DNA of 64,000 nucleotides from Anodontia alba. Taxonomy: Eukaryota > Mollusca > Bivalvia > Lucinida > Lucinidae. Shown here piece after piece: positions 46,801-58,269 of this stretch (within the stretch, counting starts at the first letter, position 1; each line of letters opens with the position of its first letter). Under the pieces are notes generated by a model. The model ran no database searches, had not been told where the DNA came from, and saw only the letters and a program-made list of their open reading frames with translations. The stretch is taken from the NCBI GenBank assembly GCA_964016985.1, contig OZ024827.1, forward strand, positions 23,745,433 through 23,809,432. Reading direction: 5' to 3'. The translations under genes and the position numbers were made by a program.

Positions 46801-48080
46801 CAGCATTGTCTTTACTTGTATATGAAATCGGTACATAGACTAAATATTGTAGATATTATTACCCCACATTGGCTTAATATATAGCTGATATTACGCTTAA
46901 AGTTTATGAATTAACTACCTAAATACGCAAGATTATTATTGTCTTCTCTGAAGTAAAACATCAAAGTATGTTGCTTCTTGTTTTGATTGATACACATTTT
47001 TCACATCAATGAAAAAGATCAAGCCGTATCATTGGAAAAGAGCCGTTATAGCATATGCAAGCTGCAAAGGGTTAGATGAACCTGTACATTCGCGCAGTCT
47101 AGCCGGAAGCTATAGGTCAAGGGGAAATTTATGTCAAAGAACTAGACATGTAGCCTTGCTAAGGGGTCAGGCATGGGCACTGAACAATGACTGAAAGCCC
47201 GAAGAGCCGGGCTCATTTGAACATAAGAAACCAATATAGTCATGCATACATCAAGATCGAGTTCTTCACTGGACCAATTTCGCCATAGTATATATATCGA
47301 GATATTTTTTAGATGCATTACTTATTGAAGATTGATCTACCTCGGATTTTTTCCGGATGAGAAATGACATGCAAAATATTATTGGGTGTATAGGACGAAA
47401 TGTAGTGGACATTATCGCCTTGTAAAATATGTTGTTTTATCGTGTAACAGTCTAACATCCCAGTACTACTTTTCAAAATAATTACGAAGAATTGATGCCC
47501 AAATTCAACGTCATTTACATCCTTTCTATGAGCAGGAAAGCTGAATATTACCGCAGTTTTTCGGTGAAATAAAGTACGAAAGGTTACTTCAAAATACAGT
47601 GGGAAATCCTACGGATCACCGTTTGTTTCATACAAGCTTTCACAAAAAAAACTTGGTTTACGCTTCGCACACAATAAATGTTAAAGCTGATTCAAATAGT
47701 ATTGGGTTCTTTACAAGCAAATCTTTGCTATATCGGTTAAAGTCCAAAATACTAAAGGTAATTTATAGATGTCCAAGTGACATCTTGGCAAAATGAAAAT
47801 GACCCTAGCGCACAATTAAATGTAAAATTACAACTAAAATCACAGCTCTTTTAGGCTTACCTCGTTAAAACTTAAAAAAAAGTAGTTATAAGAATATCAT
47901 TTTTTGTCACGCTGTCCCAGGAATGCTAAAAATCATAAATTACGCTTAGCTGTACCAATGCATCAACCTAGTTTAAAAGTGAAATTGTCAAGATTAATGT
48001 ATGGCTTATAAGTTTTGATAAAGTATTGCATAAGTGCAATGTGCCAAAAACTTGGTGTTCCAGTACTTAAAATATCATTC
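45100..48080. other. No gene recognised; old repeats and (TG)n
   Basis: Weak resemblance to the G-run repeat (minus strand) occurs at about 45540-45770. Three segments near 45300, 46190 and 46560 share TCC(A/T)CTCTAAAAGGAA-like wording. A (TG)n run lies at 46755-46799. TTGGTTTACGCTTCGCACAC near 47654 matches blocks at 19660 and 27825. Nothing coding. Confidence 0.4.
46755..46799. repeat. (TG)n microsatellite
   Basis: About 22 TG units after a CTGTCTGTTTGT-rich stretch. Confidence 0.97.
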
Positions 48081-48299
48081 TGTTATATCTATCCCGGTTT
48101 TTTCCTGTAGACAACACGCCTATGGTCAATGGTGCATTGTGGGTTAACAAGTGAATCATTTCCGTGTCCAAACCAAAACATATATTGTCTACGCCCAAGG
48201 GCGTAGAAAAACAAGAAGTACAATGAAAGGAAAGAATAAAAGAAATACATCAGCAATTCGTACGAAAGTGATCTAATCACTGAATTTAAGTATTATTAT

Positions 48300-48600
48300 C
48301 TTCATAATACGATTATAAAAGAAAATATGAGTGAAGATACCCAGGAAATACCACAATTACGTGGAACGGCTCTCCCGAGGCACCGAAAGAAGAAGAAACT
48401 AGGAACAAACAATGACAATTATAATATATGAAAATAATAAAATAAACAAACAAAAAAGCAACAAAGAAACAAATGCCACCACCGACGCACAAACACCGGC
48501 GAACAGCAACAGGGGAACCGCCTTAGAACAGTCAGTAGACAAAACTTCTGGGGGTTAAAACAGTTTTAGTCGCACGAAACCTCGCTCTTAATTTTGAAGT
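48300..48600 (+). repeat. Diverged G-run-repeat relative
   Basis: AAAGCAACAAAGAAACAAAT, then GGAACCGCCTTAGAACAGTC, GTAGACAAAACTTCTGGGGG and CAGTTTTAG follow the order of copy A at low similarity. Confidence 0.45.
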
Positions 48601-49292
48601 AGCTCCAAGTTACAACCAAATTTTCGGTCCATGCATAGGCCCTCTGCCTCTTCAGTGAACGTTCATAGTGAAACACATATAATCACATACCATAAGAACA
48701 CAGACGTAAACCAGTTTGTAGGCCGGGTCGGATTAAAGGAGACTGAAGATACGTACTGTGTCAACATCTTTGTGCTTCCTATCTGAAGAGGATTATACTC
48801 GAAACGGAGTGACTGTGCTACCATTCAAACAAATCTTTCCTTTAAGAGATGTCCCCTTCTTATTCTGAAAAGGAGACTTGATGTACAAGAACACACACAA
48901 GAAGTCTCAAAAATCGCTCTTGACATATAAGCTGAAAAAAGTAACAGTGTACTGACAGAATATGTGACGATACTCAGAAAATAACCCGATCGCGAAGCAT
49001 AGCCCTGCCGAAAATTGACAAAACAATTGTCATATATTAAACAACTAATAGACAAACAAAGAAGAACTGAAACAGAGGAACCGCCAAAAAACGGTCCGAT
49101 GGAAAACTAATGGGCGGCTTAAAAATAAAACAAACAAACAATAACAATACATAAAGCAAAGTCAGCCATTGAAAAAGATTACCACAATGCTAGCATCAAA
49201 AAGAAAACAGAAAGCAAAGCGGGCAACCGTGTGACCACTTTGCTGGAAGTAAAACAAATATGCTCAGCATCTGAATATCCATCTTAGAACAG

Positions 49293-49583
49293 GCCGGCTT
49301 CGGTGGCTCAGTTGGATGCGCGTCTGACTGGAGATTAGGAGGTCGACCCCCGCTGAGGTCGGCAACATTCATTCGTGGAGATTGATCATGAAATATTTTC
49401 TACGGTCATTCTCTCCCTTCCGCTGATTTAAGAAGGGCAGTTGTCAGTTTCTGGCGAAAGAATGTCCTGGTTAACCGCTTAGAGGACTAAGCCTGCCCTA
49501 AAACGTGTGGTTAGGTAAACCGCGCTCGACATGACCCCACTGGGTTGACTAGGCCGTAAAACCTCAACACAAACAAACAAAAC
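49293..49583 (+). mobile_element. tRNA-derived SINE, copy 2 (B box lost)
   Basis: The head GCCGGCTTCGGTGGCTCAGT is the same family as 33470-33764. The B box region reads GGTCGACCCCCGC, so several bases including GGGTT are deleted. The tail is ACACAAACAAACAAAAC. CTTAGAACAG flanks both ends (49283-49292 and 49584-49593). The lost B box makes Pol III transcription of this copy unlikely. Confidence 0.87.
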
Positions 49584-49879
49584 CTTAGAACAGACAGCAG
49601 TTTAAGCCACTGAAGGCTTAAACCAGTTTAACTCGCGCGAAACATCCTACTTAATTCTGATACAGCTTCAAATTACACATATATGTACGTTCCTCATAGT
49701 GGTCCTTTATAATATCTGTGAAACATCACAGCAAAACACATATAATTAAAAACACCGTGATAAAATAAAGCAAAGGGGTCAATAGCGATCTGAACCCAGG
49801 ACACAAGAAAACCATAAATAAGACCATAATGTGTTCGACTCAGACATTGCTAGTTAGGGGTCGGATATATGAAACAGAT

Positions 49880-50568
49880 TGAGAAGGGTGCCGTCATTTA
49901 GTCTGAGGATCGACCAGCCGTCGTGCAGTTAAACAGGGAAGCACAGTTATCAAGCATAACTGGGTTATCAACCATACATGTACTTAATCGCAGAATATCC
50001 ATGTTGTAACCTATATTATTTTAACGAGTGACAATCCTTCTAAATTGTGCCGACAAAATGGTTTTGTAAACAATCTTACTGAATTTATAGATAAAGCCAC
50101 CATAAAATTTAGGTTTGGACAGTCCTTTAAGCAGTAGTGTTTTCAAACCAATGTTATATTTAGACATTAGATCAGACTGGCGTCGATAAAACTTAGGAAA
50201 TGTTTAGTAGCTTGTGGTAACGTTACCTATGTTTAAGAAGCTTAGCAGTTAAAATTTTAATTCGAATACATAACTTGACTAGATGCTCTAGCAAACCGAT
50301 ATAACTGAGAAATATATGCACCATAGGATGGAGCACGAGGGACATTGCCATCCAAGAATAAGACATTTACGGTATCAAAATGAAAGACGACCCGTTTGTC
50401 ATTAGACATTAATAAATTCAAATCCAGAAAAGGTGCTTCGCTGTCCGAGATATAAGTTTTATCCAGCTGTAGTTCTTTTGGATAAATTGTATCAACCTTT
50501 TGTTTAAAATATGCATTATCAATATGGAAGCTAGAACGCAAAATTTCGAATGGTGTCTTTAAACACAT
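49880..50568 (-). pseudogene. Unassigned reverse-transcriptase family, C-terminal fragment
   Basis: In minus frames, it reads IYPKELQLDKTYISDSEAPF, FDTVNVLFLDGNVPRAPSYG and AYISQLYRFARASSQV. It continues out of frame with KYNIGLKTLLLKGLSKPKF and GYNMDILRL. These are the same blocks, in the same order, as the C-terminal part of the element at 51540-54045. A piece around the expected DKRDDF is missing. The host element class is uncertain: motif order is closest to Penelope-type reverse transcriptases. Confidence 0.65.
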
Positions 50569-51539
50569 TCTTGTGGAAACAACTGCGGGCTGGGGTTGAA
50601 GGGTGGGAGGATTAGGTACAGCGTGCTTAAAGAAAGCAGGTCGTGTAAATCAAAGTACTTAGTAAAGCTGTAAAAATGTAACTGTCTTGGCTTATAGCTT
50701 AACTGGTTTCTGACAAAGCAAGCTAATCTGGGAGCGAACAGTGTATTTAGTGCGCCTAATGTAAATGCAGTAGATTTTGCCTGGTATTTTTGTGTCCTTA
50801 AGTATTACAACTTTGTAATACTGACATTTAGAAAGTACTTTCTTTGTTGGAGCTCAAAGGTACCAAGTCAATCTTCTCTGAAGACTTTAAAATGTCCACT
50901 GCATCTCTTTTTGTTGCCACTACATCACGAACGTGAACGCAGTACGTGTCGGCTCGGTATTCGGTAGATAGTTTGTATTGTCATGTGTCCAGGTGTGACA
51001 TTCCAGTGTTGCAAAACGATAATTAGTATACACGCTGTCTTTGCTATTGCATCCAGACACTGTGACTGTGAGATTCGTGACATGTCATTTATGAGTAAAA
51101 AGGCGAGTCAATAAGTAACCACCCTAATTGGTTTCTAAATGACCGGAAGGCAACGATTTGCTCAGGGCTCCGTTCAGTAAAGCAAAACATTTGCAAATGT
51201 TTTTTTCCCAAACTATTTTGCATCTTTTGAACGGTTATTGTAAATGTCACATGCGACCTCAGATTACAGAGTAGGCGTTATTCTCGTTGAAAAGAAAAAT
51301 CATATTAGATCGAATAAGTAGTTGTGATCATGGTACCAAGCCATAATTGCAACTCATAAATCCGTAAACAAATGACGAATCCGAATGTTCAGACCAACAG
51401 ACATGGATCCCAGAATAAAGGGTGTAATCAGGCGTGCGCGGATAGTAAGCATTACTTGGTAAGCAAGTTTCGCCAATCATGCCCATAGGCCTGCAAGAAG
51501 GAAATGTAGGTAGAAGCGTATGTCCGGGATTTTGGAAGT

Positions 51540-52152
51540 CTCTTTATGGCTCGTCATTGGCAAAAACATCAGAAACAATTCTGGTAACTGCCACATTGTA
51601 GGGATTGACCAGATCACGATGTCTCCCATAGAACTTCTTAAGTGTTGCTACCAATTTGGTTTTTTGGATCCCCTGGCTCAACAACCCTGTAGTAAGCACT
51701 TTCCCACGCTCCATGAAGGCTCTTGCATAACGGATTAACTATGAAAGGTAAACGCCGTATGCTGGTGCAGAAGGGATATAACGGCGCAAGAATGGAAAGT
51801 TAACAATGGAAAAATTGAAGTCATCCCGTTGTCGAACAGCCTAGTAGTAAGCTTTCGATTGTCCGTGTAGAAATAACAATCCAAGTATGAGGAGGAGGCT
51901 GCAGTCTCCGTTGTTTCCTTTATTTCAAATTCACGTGGATAGATGAATGCAAAATACTCTGCAAATTTTGTGTTTGTCAAAGACAATACATCATCTATAG
52001 ATCTGTAGGCGAAATTGAATTGTTGTGCAAGGTGTATCTTGCCTGTTTTGAGGAGACTTTGTACAAACTCCGCCTCATACGAGAATAAAAACAAGTCGGC
52101 AAGCAACGATGCACAGTAGGTATCCATCGGTATGCCGATTGTTTGCTGAAAT
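51540..52152 (-). pseudogene. Unassigned reverse transcriptase, C-terminal half
   Basis: It reads QQTIGIPMDTYCASLLADLF (IPMG-type motif with G changed to D), then RSIDDVLSL with the double Asp of the active site, YPREFEI and SSSYLDCYFY. Then, after a frameshift, come DDFNFSIVNFPFL, PAYGVYLS, IRYARAF and KKFYGRHRDLV. The N-terminal half lies at 53559-54045, beyond a nested LINE. IPMG damage and the frameshift make it inactive. Confidence 0.72.
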
Positions 52153-53558
52153 CGTTCGTTCGTCTGTCATTACTGACAATGACCAATCCTAATCAACTGT
52201 GTAATGTGTTATTATTTGTGTGTTCTAAGATGGCTGATGAGACCAATCTTAGCTCTAAACTGCCTGTTGCAGTTAGAACGAGAGGTCTGAGGAAGAAAGC
52301 TCTGTTGGTGATGCCTTACCTCTGGCTTTCCGCTGTGCACGTCTCTGCTCGGCTTCGCGGATTCTTTTTGCTTCGTATTCACCAGCTCTCCTTCTTATGA
52401 GGCCTCGCCACTTTGTTAGATCCTGTGCAATCTGTTCCCACGACTCTGTTGGTATGTAAAAGTCTTTAAGGGAGGCTTTGAGGCTGTCCTTGTATCGCTT
52501 CTTCTGACCATCATTGGAGCGTTTTCCAACTTGTAGTTCTTCATAGAGGATTTTCTTTGGCAAACGTTCCTCAGGCATTCTGGTAACATGGCCTGTCCGT
52601 CTTAACTGTGCCAATTTCAGAAGAGTATGGACTTCTGGACTGGAATCTTGTCTTGCTACTTGATCTTTAGAAGTTTTCTAAGACAGCTTGTATGGAAGTG
52701 GTTCAATCATTTGGCATGCCGTTGGTAAACTGTCCAAGTTTCGCATGCGTATAATTGTGTTTGCAGCACCACCGATCTGTGTTCTTTCAGCTTTGTTTCA
52801 AGTCTGGTTCCACTTCGATCCCAAATACTTCCACGTAGTCGGCCAAATGCTGCACTAGCTTTGGCAATCCTAGCATTGACGTCATCATCAATGTGCACTA
52901 CTCTAGACAATGTGCTTCCAAGGTAGGTGAACTTGTCTACCACTTGCAGTCGTTGACCTTTCACTGTGATGGTAGTCTCCTTGCAAGGCTTTCCAGTGCT
53001 GGCTGATATACCACCTCAGTCTTTTTGATGCTGATTGTGAGATCAAAGCTGTCACATGAATCAGATACTTGATCCACACCTTTTTGCATTTTCTCTTCTG
53101 TTGGAGCACCCTTTGCTATGTCGTCAGCAAAGAGGAACTCATCAAGCACCTTTGTCTGCACCTTGGATTTAGCTTGCAACCTTCTTAGGTTGAAAAGTTT
53201 CCCATCAAAGCGATAACTAATAGGTGTACCATTGTCACCATCCTGGAAAGCATCTGTAAGCATGGCAGAAAACATCATGCTGAACAGTGTTGAAGCTAGT
53301 ACACAGCCTGGCTTAACTCCATTTGTCACAGGGAATGGATCGAAAACTCGCCATCATTTTGGACCCTTGCAAGCATACCATCATGGAACTGCCGCACCAT
53401 TTCTATGAATTGGGCTGGACAGCCAAATTTTGCCATAATTTTCCAAAGTCCCTCACGGCTGACTGTGTCAAATGCTTTGGTGAGGTCGACAAAGGTCATG
53501 TAGAGGTCCACATTTTGTTCCTGGCATTTTTCGTGAAGATGTCGTGCTGTAAAGATGA
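52153..53558 (-). mobile_element. 5'-truncated LINE nested in the reverse-transcriptase element
   Basis: It begins inside the reverse transcriptase (FTARHLHEKCQEQNVDLYMT, VDLTKAFDTVSREGLWKIM) and continues NGVKPGCVLASTLFSMMF, FLFADDIAKGAPTEEKM, FTYLGSTLSRVVHIDDDVNA and GHVTRMPEERLPKKILY. It ends with a zinc-finger-like CNRQFRAKIGLISHLRTHK and TAA at 52212. FADD is intact, but at least three frame changes are needed. The outer element reads GFGGRIF just before and FQQTIGIP just after, so the insertion split one gene. Confidence 0.82.
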
Positions 53559-54045
53559 AATATCCGGCCGCCGAACCCCACAAAAATATTGTCGATTACA
53601 TATTCCAGCATCTTTAAGACATCTGCATCTAAGTATTATTGTAGTGCATCAGAGTGATCCCGAACGAAGTATGTGTCTTTGTAGCCAATGACGACATACT
53701 GAAAGCGACGGTTACCATTCTTTTGGAAGAAATACTGGTTTATAATTTCCTTTAATGTAGATTTCACTTTATCATGAGGAATAGTTGTGTAACGATTAGA
53801 GAAACTAAAAGATTTTATACTGTTGATGGAATAAAGAGATTATGCCTTTAGGTTTTCTAAAAGCTCTTTGGGGTTTTTCAGGATCCACATCTGATTAACA
53901 CCACTCCTGGCATATGCAATGTCACACTACTTCTGAAGGATCTCTTTAACTGTGGTTAGGATCCGTGTTAGAATCTGAGAAAGAGACTTGGTTGAGCACT
54001 TAGCCGAAACCGCAATATATCTCTGCTTGTACGGAATCTTGTACA
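53559..54045 (-). pseudogene. Unassigned reverse transcriptase, N-terminal half
   Basis: It reads YKIPYKQRYIAVSAKCSTKS, LSQILTRILTTVKEILQK, then (after a stop) GVNQMWILKNPKELLENLKA, NSIKSFSFSNRYTTIPHDK, NQYFFQKNGNRRFQYVVIGY, and MLEYVIDNIFVGFGGRIF at the LINE junction. It joins logically with 51540-52152. Confidence 0.72.
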
Positions 54046-54420
54046 AGCAATAAAATATTAATATCAATAATTACTAATTTATAAGGGATCGACTTTTTGG
54101 TTTAAACCTGTCTTATTTCACAAACTATACTTGTGTACAAAAATAGTGCTGTGAGAAAAATTATACAAGATTAGAAAGAAAGCTATGACACTTGTTTACT
54201 TATTTTCTTTATATAATAACAACTGTAAAAGGAGGCGAAGATTACACACAAGTGATATTCTGAGTTAATGGAACTGTTTTAATAACTATACACGTGCATT
54301 CAAACAAACAGTACAAACTAAATTTGACAATCAATTTCAAGTACTGAGGTTATTGTATTAGTAAAAAAAGGTTGAAAAAAAGCAACAATAGAGAATACGT
54401 GATTCCATCAGTATTATGTA

Positions 54421-54538
54421 TTGAGAGAGAGAGAGAGAGAGAGAGTAACAGAGAGGGAGAGAGAAAGTAAGAGATAGTGAGTAAGAGAGAGAGAGTAATA
54501 GTAACAGAGAGGGAAAGAGAGTAAGAGATAGAAAGAGA

Positions 54539-54581
<43 letters not shown>

Positions 54582-54600
54582 AGAGTAAGTGAGAGAGAGA
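54421..54600. repeat. (GA)n low-complexity tract
   Basis: GA runs with AGTAA interruptions. The Ser/Leu-rich minus-strand frames are repeat translation. Confidence 0.96.
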
Positions 54601-55303
54601 GGGAAAGGGCTGCACGACAGTAACGTTTAAAACTTCCGTTGCATCCAAACAAAACCAGCCGCATGGCAAATTTGACAAATATAGTTTTACATATTCTAAG
54701 GATTACTGCATGCAGTGAGTCTCTTGGTAGTGATACTTTGGACCTCCTCGAATACTTTTTCATTTGTATCAAAGGATAGAGTCAACACAACGAAGTACAT
54801 GTAGGTCAAGAGAGATTTCCGTATACTCTAAAACTGCATCAGAGAGATCAGTCTGCGAGTTCCAATAGGAGGGACGTTGAAGAAGAAGTGATAGGTGTTC
54901 TCAAACTTACGCATCGGCAGAATGGGGAATCAGTCATATTTTTTAAGAAAAGATCATAATTTAATGCACTGCAATTCGTTCTTAAGCTGATGTGAAGATT
55001 TTTACAAATTTTTATTCGTGGAGATGTGCTTGGGTAAAACTAAATTCTATCTGTTGAGGTTGAGAAGCAACTGATTCTGATTAAGAAATGTCAGACCTAA
55101 TTTATTCCTTTCCCTCACTGTTGATGGAAGAAATGAGTTGTAATAATTGTTGGATCTGGCGTCAGCAGTTTGGAAATTGTGAGAATTTCTAAGATTGCAT
55201 TACAAAACGTTACTAACAGTCTAGGACACTAAGCCAGAACGATATGGTGGAGTCAGATTGGTGCACATTTTATAGAATAGCGTAAGTTTGGGGTTTCTTC
55301 GGC

Positions 55304-55305
<2 letters not shown>

Positions 55306-55344
<39 letters not shown>
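55306..55344. repeat. Poly-T run (possible LINE tail on minus strand)
   Basis: T39 sits just beyond the 3' end of the minus-strand LINE frame. It could be that element's poly-A tail. Confidence 0.7.
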
Positions 55345-55347
<3 letters not shown>

Positions 55348-55359
55348 TTTTTCTTTTCT

Positions 55360-56850
55360 AAGGATACCTATTTAATTTCGTTATAGAGACAATCAAAAGA
55401 TATGGGTTTCGTTGTTTTAGTTGTTATTCGGACTGCTTTGGTTTGAATCTTATCGAGCTCTTGTTTTTCATATAAGGTACAACTGTCCCAAATTATGTCC
55501 GCATATTCCAACAGAGGTCGTATAAATGCCGTGTAAATAATTTTTAGAGATTTTCTGTCGAGCTTGATTTTTAGTTTTCTCATAAGATAATCTTAATCTA
55601 TATGTTTATGCCATGCACAATCAGCTGAGAAATAACACCTCAGTGTTTACATGTTTCAACTTCTATTAGTTGTTGATCATTCATATAGAGAGGTGGATGA
55701 ACAGAGATTCTGTTTTAGTTGGGTTGAAGCCATGGTGCAGCCCTCTGAGATATGAGATTTTGGTTAGAGTTAAGGCAGACAGCGGCTGTCATTGGATATG
55801 CTACTATGATAAAACGAATCGTATCAGTGGCAAAAAGCCTAATACTTGTGCCGACATCATTTGCTATATTATTAATGTAGAGAGGAATAGTCCAAGACTA
55901 GATCCCCGTGGGACACCAGCTAAAAAGTAAATCCAGTCTGAGGAACCTCCAGGAAGAACAACTCTTTATATCCTGTCAGTGAGATACCTCCTGAACCAGT
56001 TGTGCACAGCGCCAGAGACTCCTGCTGCCTCAAGTTTGTGGCTAAAACCGCCGCGCCATATACGGTCAAAAGCTTTGCTTATATCACAGAAAACCGCACG
56101 GACCTCTTTGCCATGATCAAGGTTGATTAACTGTCGAGTCGCCTGGTATGAATCCAGACTGTAAAGAGGTCAAAATATTGTTATCGCGTAGATGATTATA
56201 TAAACGTTTGAAGACCAGTCTTTCAAACACCTTGTCTTCAGAGTTAAGGAGAGTGATTGGTCTATAGCTACTAGGCAGGGATGGATCATCTTTGTTCAGT
56301 ATTGAGCAGATATGACCTTCTTTAGGTACACTACCAGTTTGAATAGATAAATTAAAAATAGTACAAAGGGGTAGAGAAATTTCTATCTCCAATTCTTTGA
56401 GAATACGATTGTTTATTCCCATTGGGCCCCGAGGCTTTACCCACTGGCTGTGATTTTAAGACCAACTGAACTTCAGTTAGAGTAAGGACAATGCTACTTA
56501 ATCTAGAATTTGAGGCACATGTTAATTCTGGTAGTGACGCATTCTGTTCCTTTAACACTGCTTGGCTTTGATAAAATGGTCCAGGTGATTTGCCTTTTCC
56601 TTTTCGTCCGTATATATCAATCCATTACTTTCCAGAGGTGGGATTTGGAGTTTAGTATTCTGATCAATAGTGGATTTTAGTGTAGACCACCAGTCTTTAG
56701 AAAAAAATGATTCAGATTTTGATTTATCAGTAATTTTGTCGAAGAATGCCTTTTTTGAATCACGAAGGACCGATATAGTCTTATCACCGACACCACTAAG
56801 AATTAAATGGTCTTTATTACTGATAAGTAGGATATCCAGTACAGAGGACG
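55360..56850 (-). pseudogene. LINE reverse transcriptase, active site mutated
   Basis: Fragments run VLDILLISNKDHLILSGVGD (tail of the endonuclease region), SFFSKDWWSTLKSTI, NNRILKELEIEISLPLC, DDPSLPSSYRPITLLNSEDK, NILTSLQSGFIPGDSTVNQ, VRAVFCDISKAFDRIW, and RLFATDTIRF where FADDT is expected (about 55820-55845). The tail has LKIIYTAFIRPLLEYADIIW. The second catalytic position is therefore changed (Asp to Thr), and frameshifts and stops are many. The pattern is of the Jockey/CR1 type. The 5' side stops at a copy of the G-run repeat. Confidence 0.82.
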
Positions 56851-57115
56851 AACGCACAGTATAAGTGCAAATTGAACAAACGCATGAAAAGCACCAAGGC
56901 CAGCCCACCCGCCCCCTCCCACCCCCACCCCGCCCTCCCCAACCCCACCAAGTCAGGCAACCGCAACGCCCAAGGGACCGAAAAACACAAGAACAAAACA
57001 CAACACCAGGCAAAACTTAAAACAAACCGCCTCGCAGAATAAACCACAAAGCATCAAATAGTAAGACTAACACCGGGGCCACAGCACCAGAACGTTCAGA
57101 AGAACAAATGAAGTC
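56850..57115 (+). repeat. Interspersed G-run repeat, copy G (partial)
   Basis: AGAATAAACCACAAAGCATC, AAATAGTAAGACTAACACCG and the preceding CAAGGGACCGAAAAACACAA match copy A. A C-rich run (about 56908-56946) replaces the short spacer there. The CAGCTAGC part is missing. It cuts off the endonuclease part of the neighbouring LINE. Confidence 0.65.
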
Positions 57116-57822
57116 ACCAGTTACAATATTATCACTTATGCCATCGACTGTTTTATGTCAACCCAGTATACATTTCTATATTTTTGCAATGGACAGCATA
57201 CAAAAACTGCCATTTTGATAGTGCCAAAAGAGAAATTGAGAACAGTTTGCGGATATTCGCTTACTTCCGTCGAAAACTATCACAAATAGTTTGCGAGCAA
57301 CTGCGAACGTCTCGCTTAATTGAACGTAGACAAAGTTAACGTAATAGGCGTCTGTAAAATTATATCATTATCTTCTGCTTTATTTATAAGATATCGGATG
57401 TTCAAACTGGACAGAGAATATAATACTGTAATTTGTTACCTGTTTTTTGAAAGGCAGAGCAGGCAAAAAGAACATAGCGAACTGGTCGGTGTATACAAGC
57501 ATATCATATGCTCGAATAATTTCTGGATTGGCGGGTCCAAACAGGGTAGAACTTTCTTAAACTAAAGCCAACTAATTGTCGCCGATGAAAAAATGTACAA
57601 TAAAGTGGCGGATGATGTATGTTGTGATATTCAGGTAGAAGAAACAAAAGATATTGGGCATTTCACTTACTAGCGTATGACAAACTTACATAATCATTTA
57701 GATATGCAGAATCTAACAGTCCGTTGGTCATAAAGTCCCTTAGCGATGAGCAAAAAGAAATTAGAGCATTAGTAACTAATTAAGCGGACTGTTGAAGCAG
57801 TTCAGGTTGAAGGGAGATAATT

Positions 57823-58260
57823 TCTTTAGCAAGGTGATGATAACTGTATTTTGGGACGTCATAGGAGTAATTCTGTTGCACGTTTTACCAAAGGAGGTAA
57901 TTTCTATATGAGTATGGCAGTCTTGACAAGTTAGAACTGCAGTCCTTGAAAAACAGCGCGGAAAACACTCTAAAGGAGGTTATCGTCAGCATGAAATGAA
58001 AAACAACTGCAAGATTTTAATGGCTGTTGTAGTTAGAAATGGGTATGAAATATTACCACATCCCACATATTCGCCTGAAGCACTAGTGATTACTTTTTGT
58101 CCCCGAACCTACTAAAAATCTATGGACGCCAATTTCTGTCCCATCAAAAAATCAAGGCGGCGGTTAAGCAAAGTGACCCGAGTTCGCCAGTTCTGAAATG
58201 AAGGCATTGGAAAACCGTTGGTCCAAACGCATCATGCTGGAAGATAATTACATGTCGATC
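57823..58260 (+). pseudogene. Second mariner-type transposase remnant
   Basis: It reads SKVMITVFWDVIGVILLHVL, then (in other frames) NGYEILPHPTYSPEALVI and MKALENRWSKRIMLEDNYM, which is the order of the C-terminal half of a mariner transposase. The Asp in YSPDLAPCD-type context is lost (SPEALV), and stops occur throughout. The hydrophobic stretch that continues the last frame after 58260 is outside the transposase and I do not consider it real. No inverted repeats were found. Confidence 0.68.
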
Positions 58261-58269
58261 TCAAACGGA

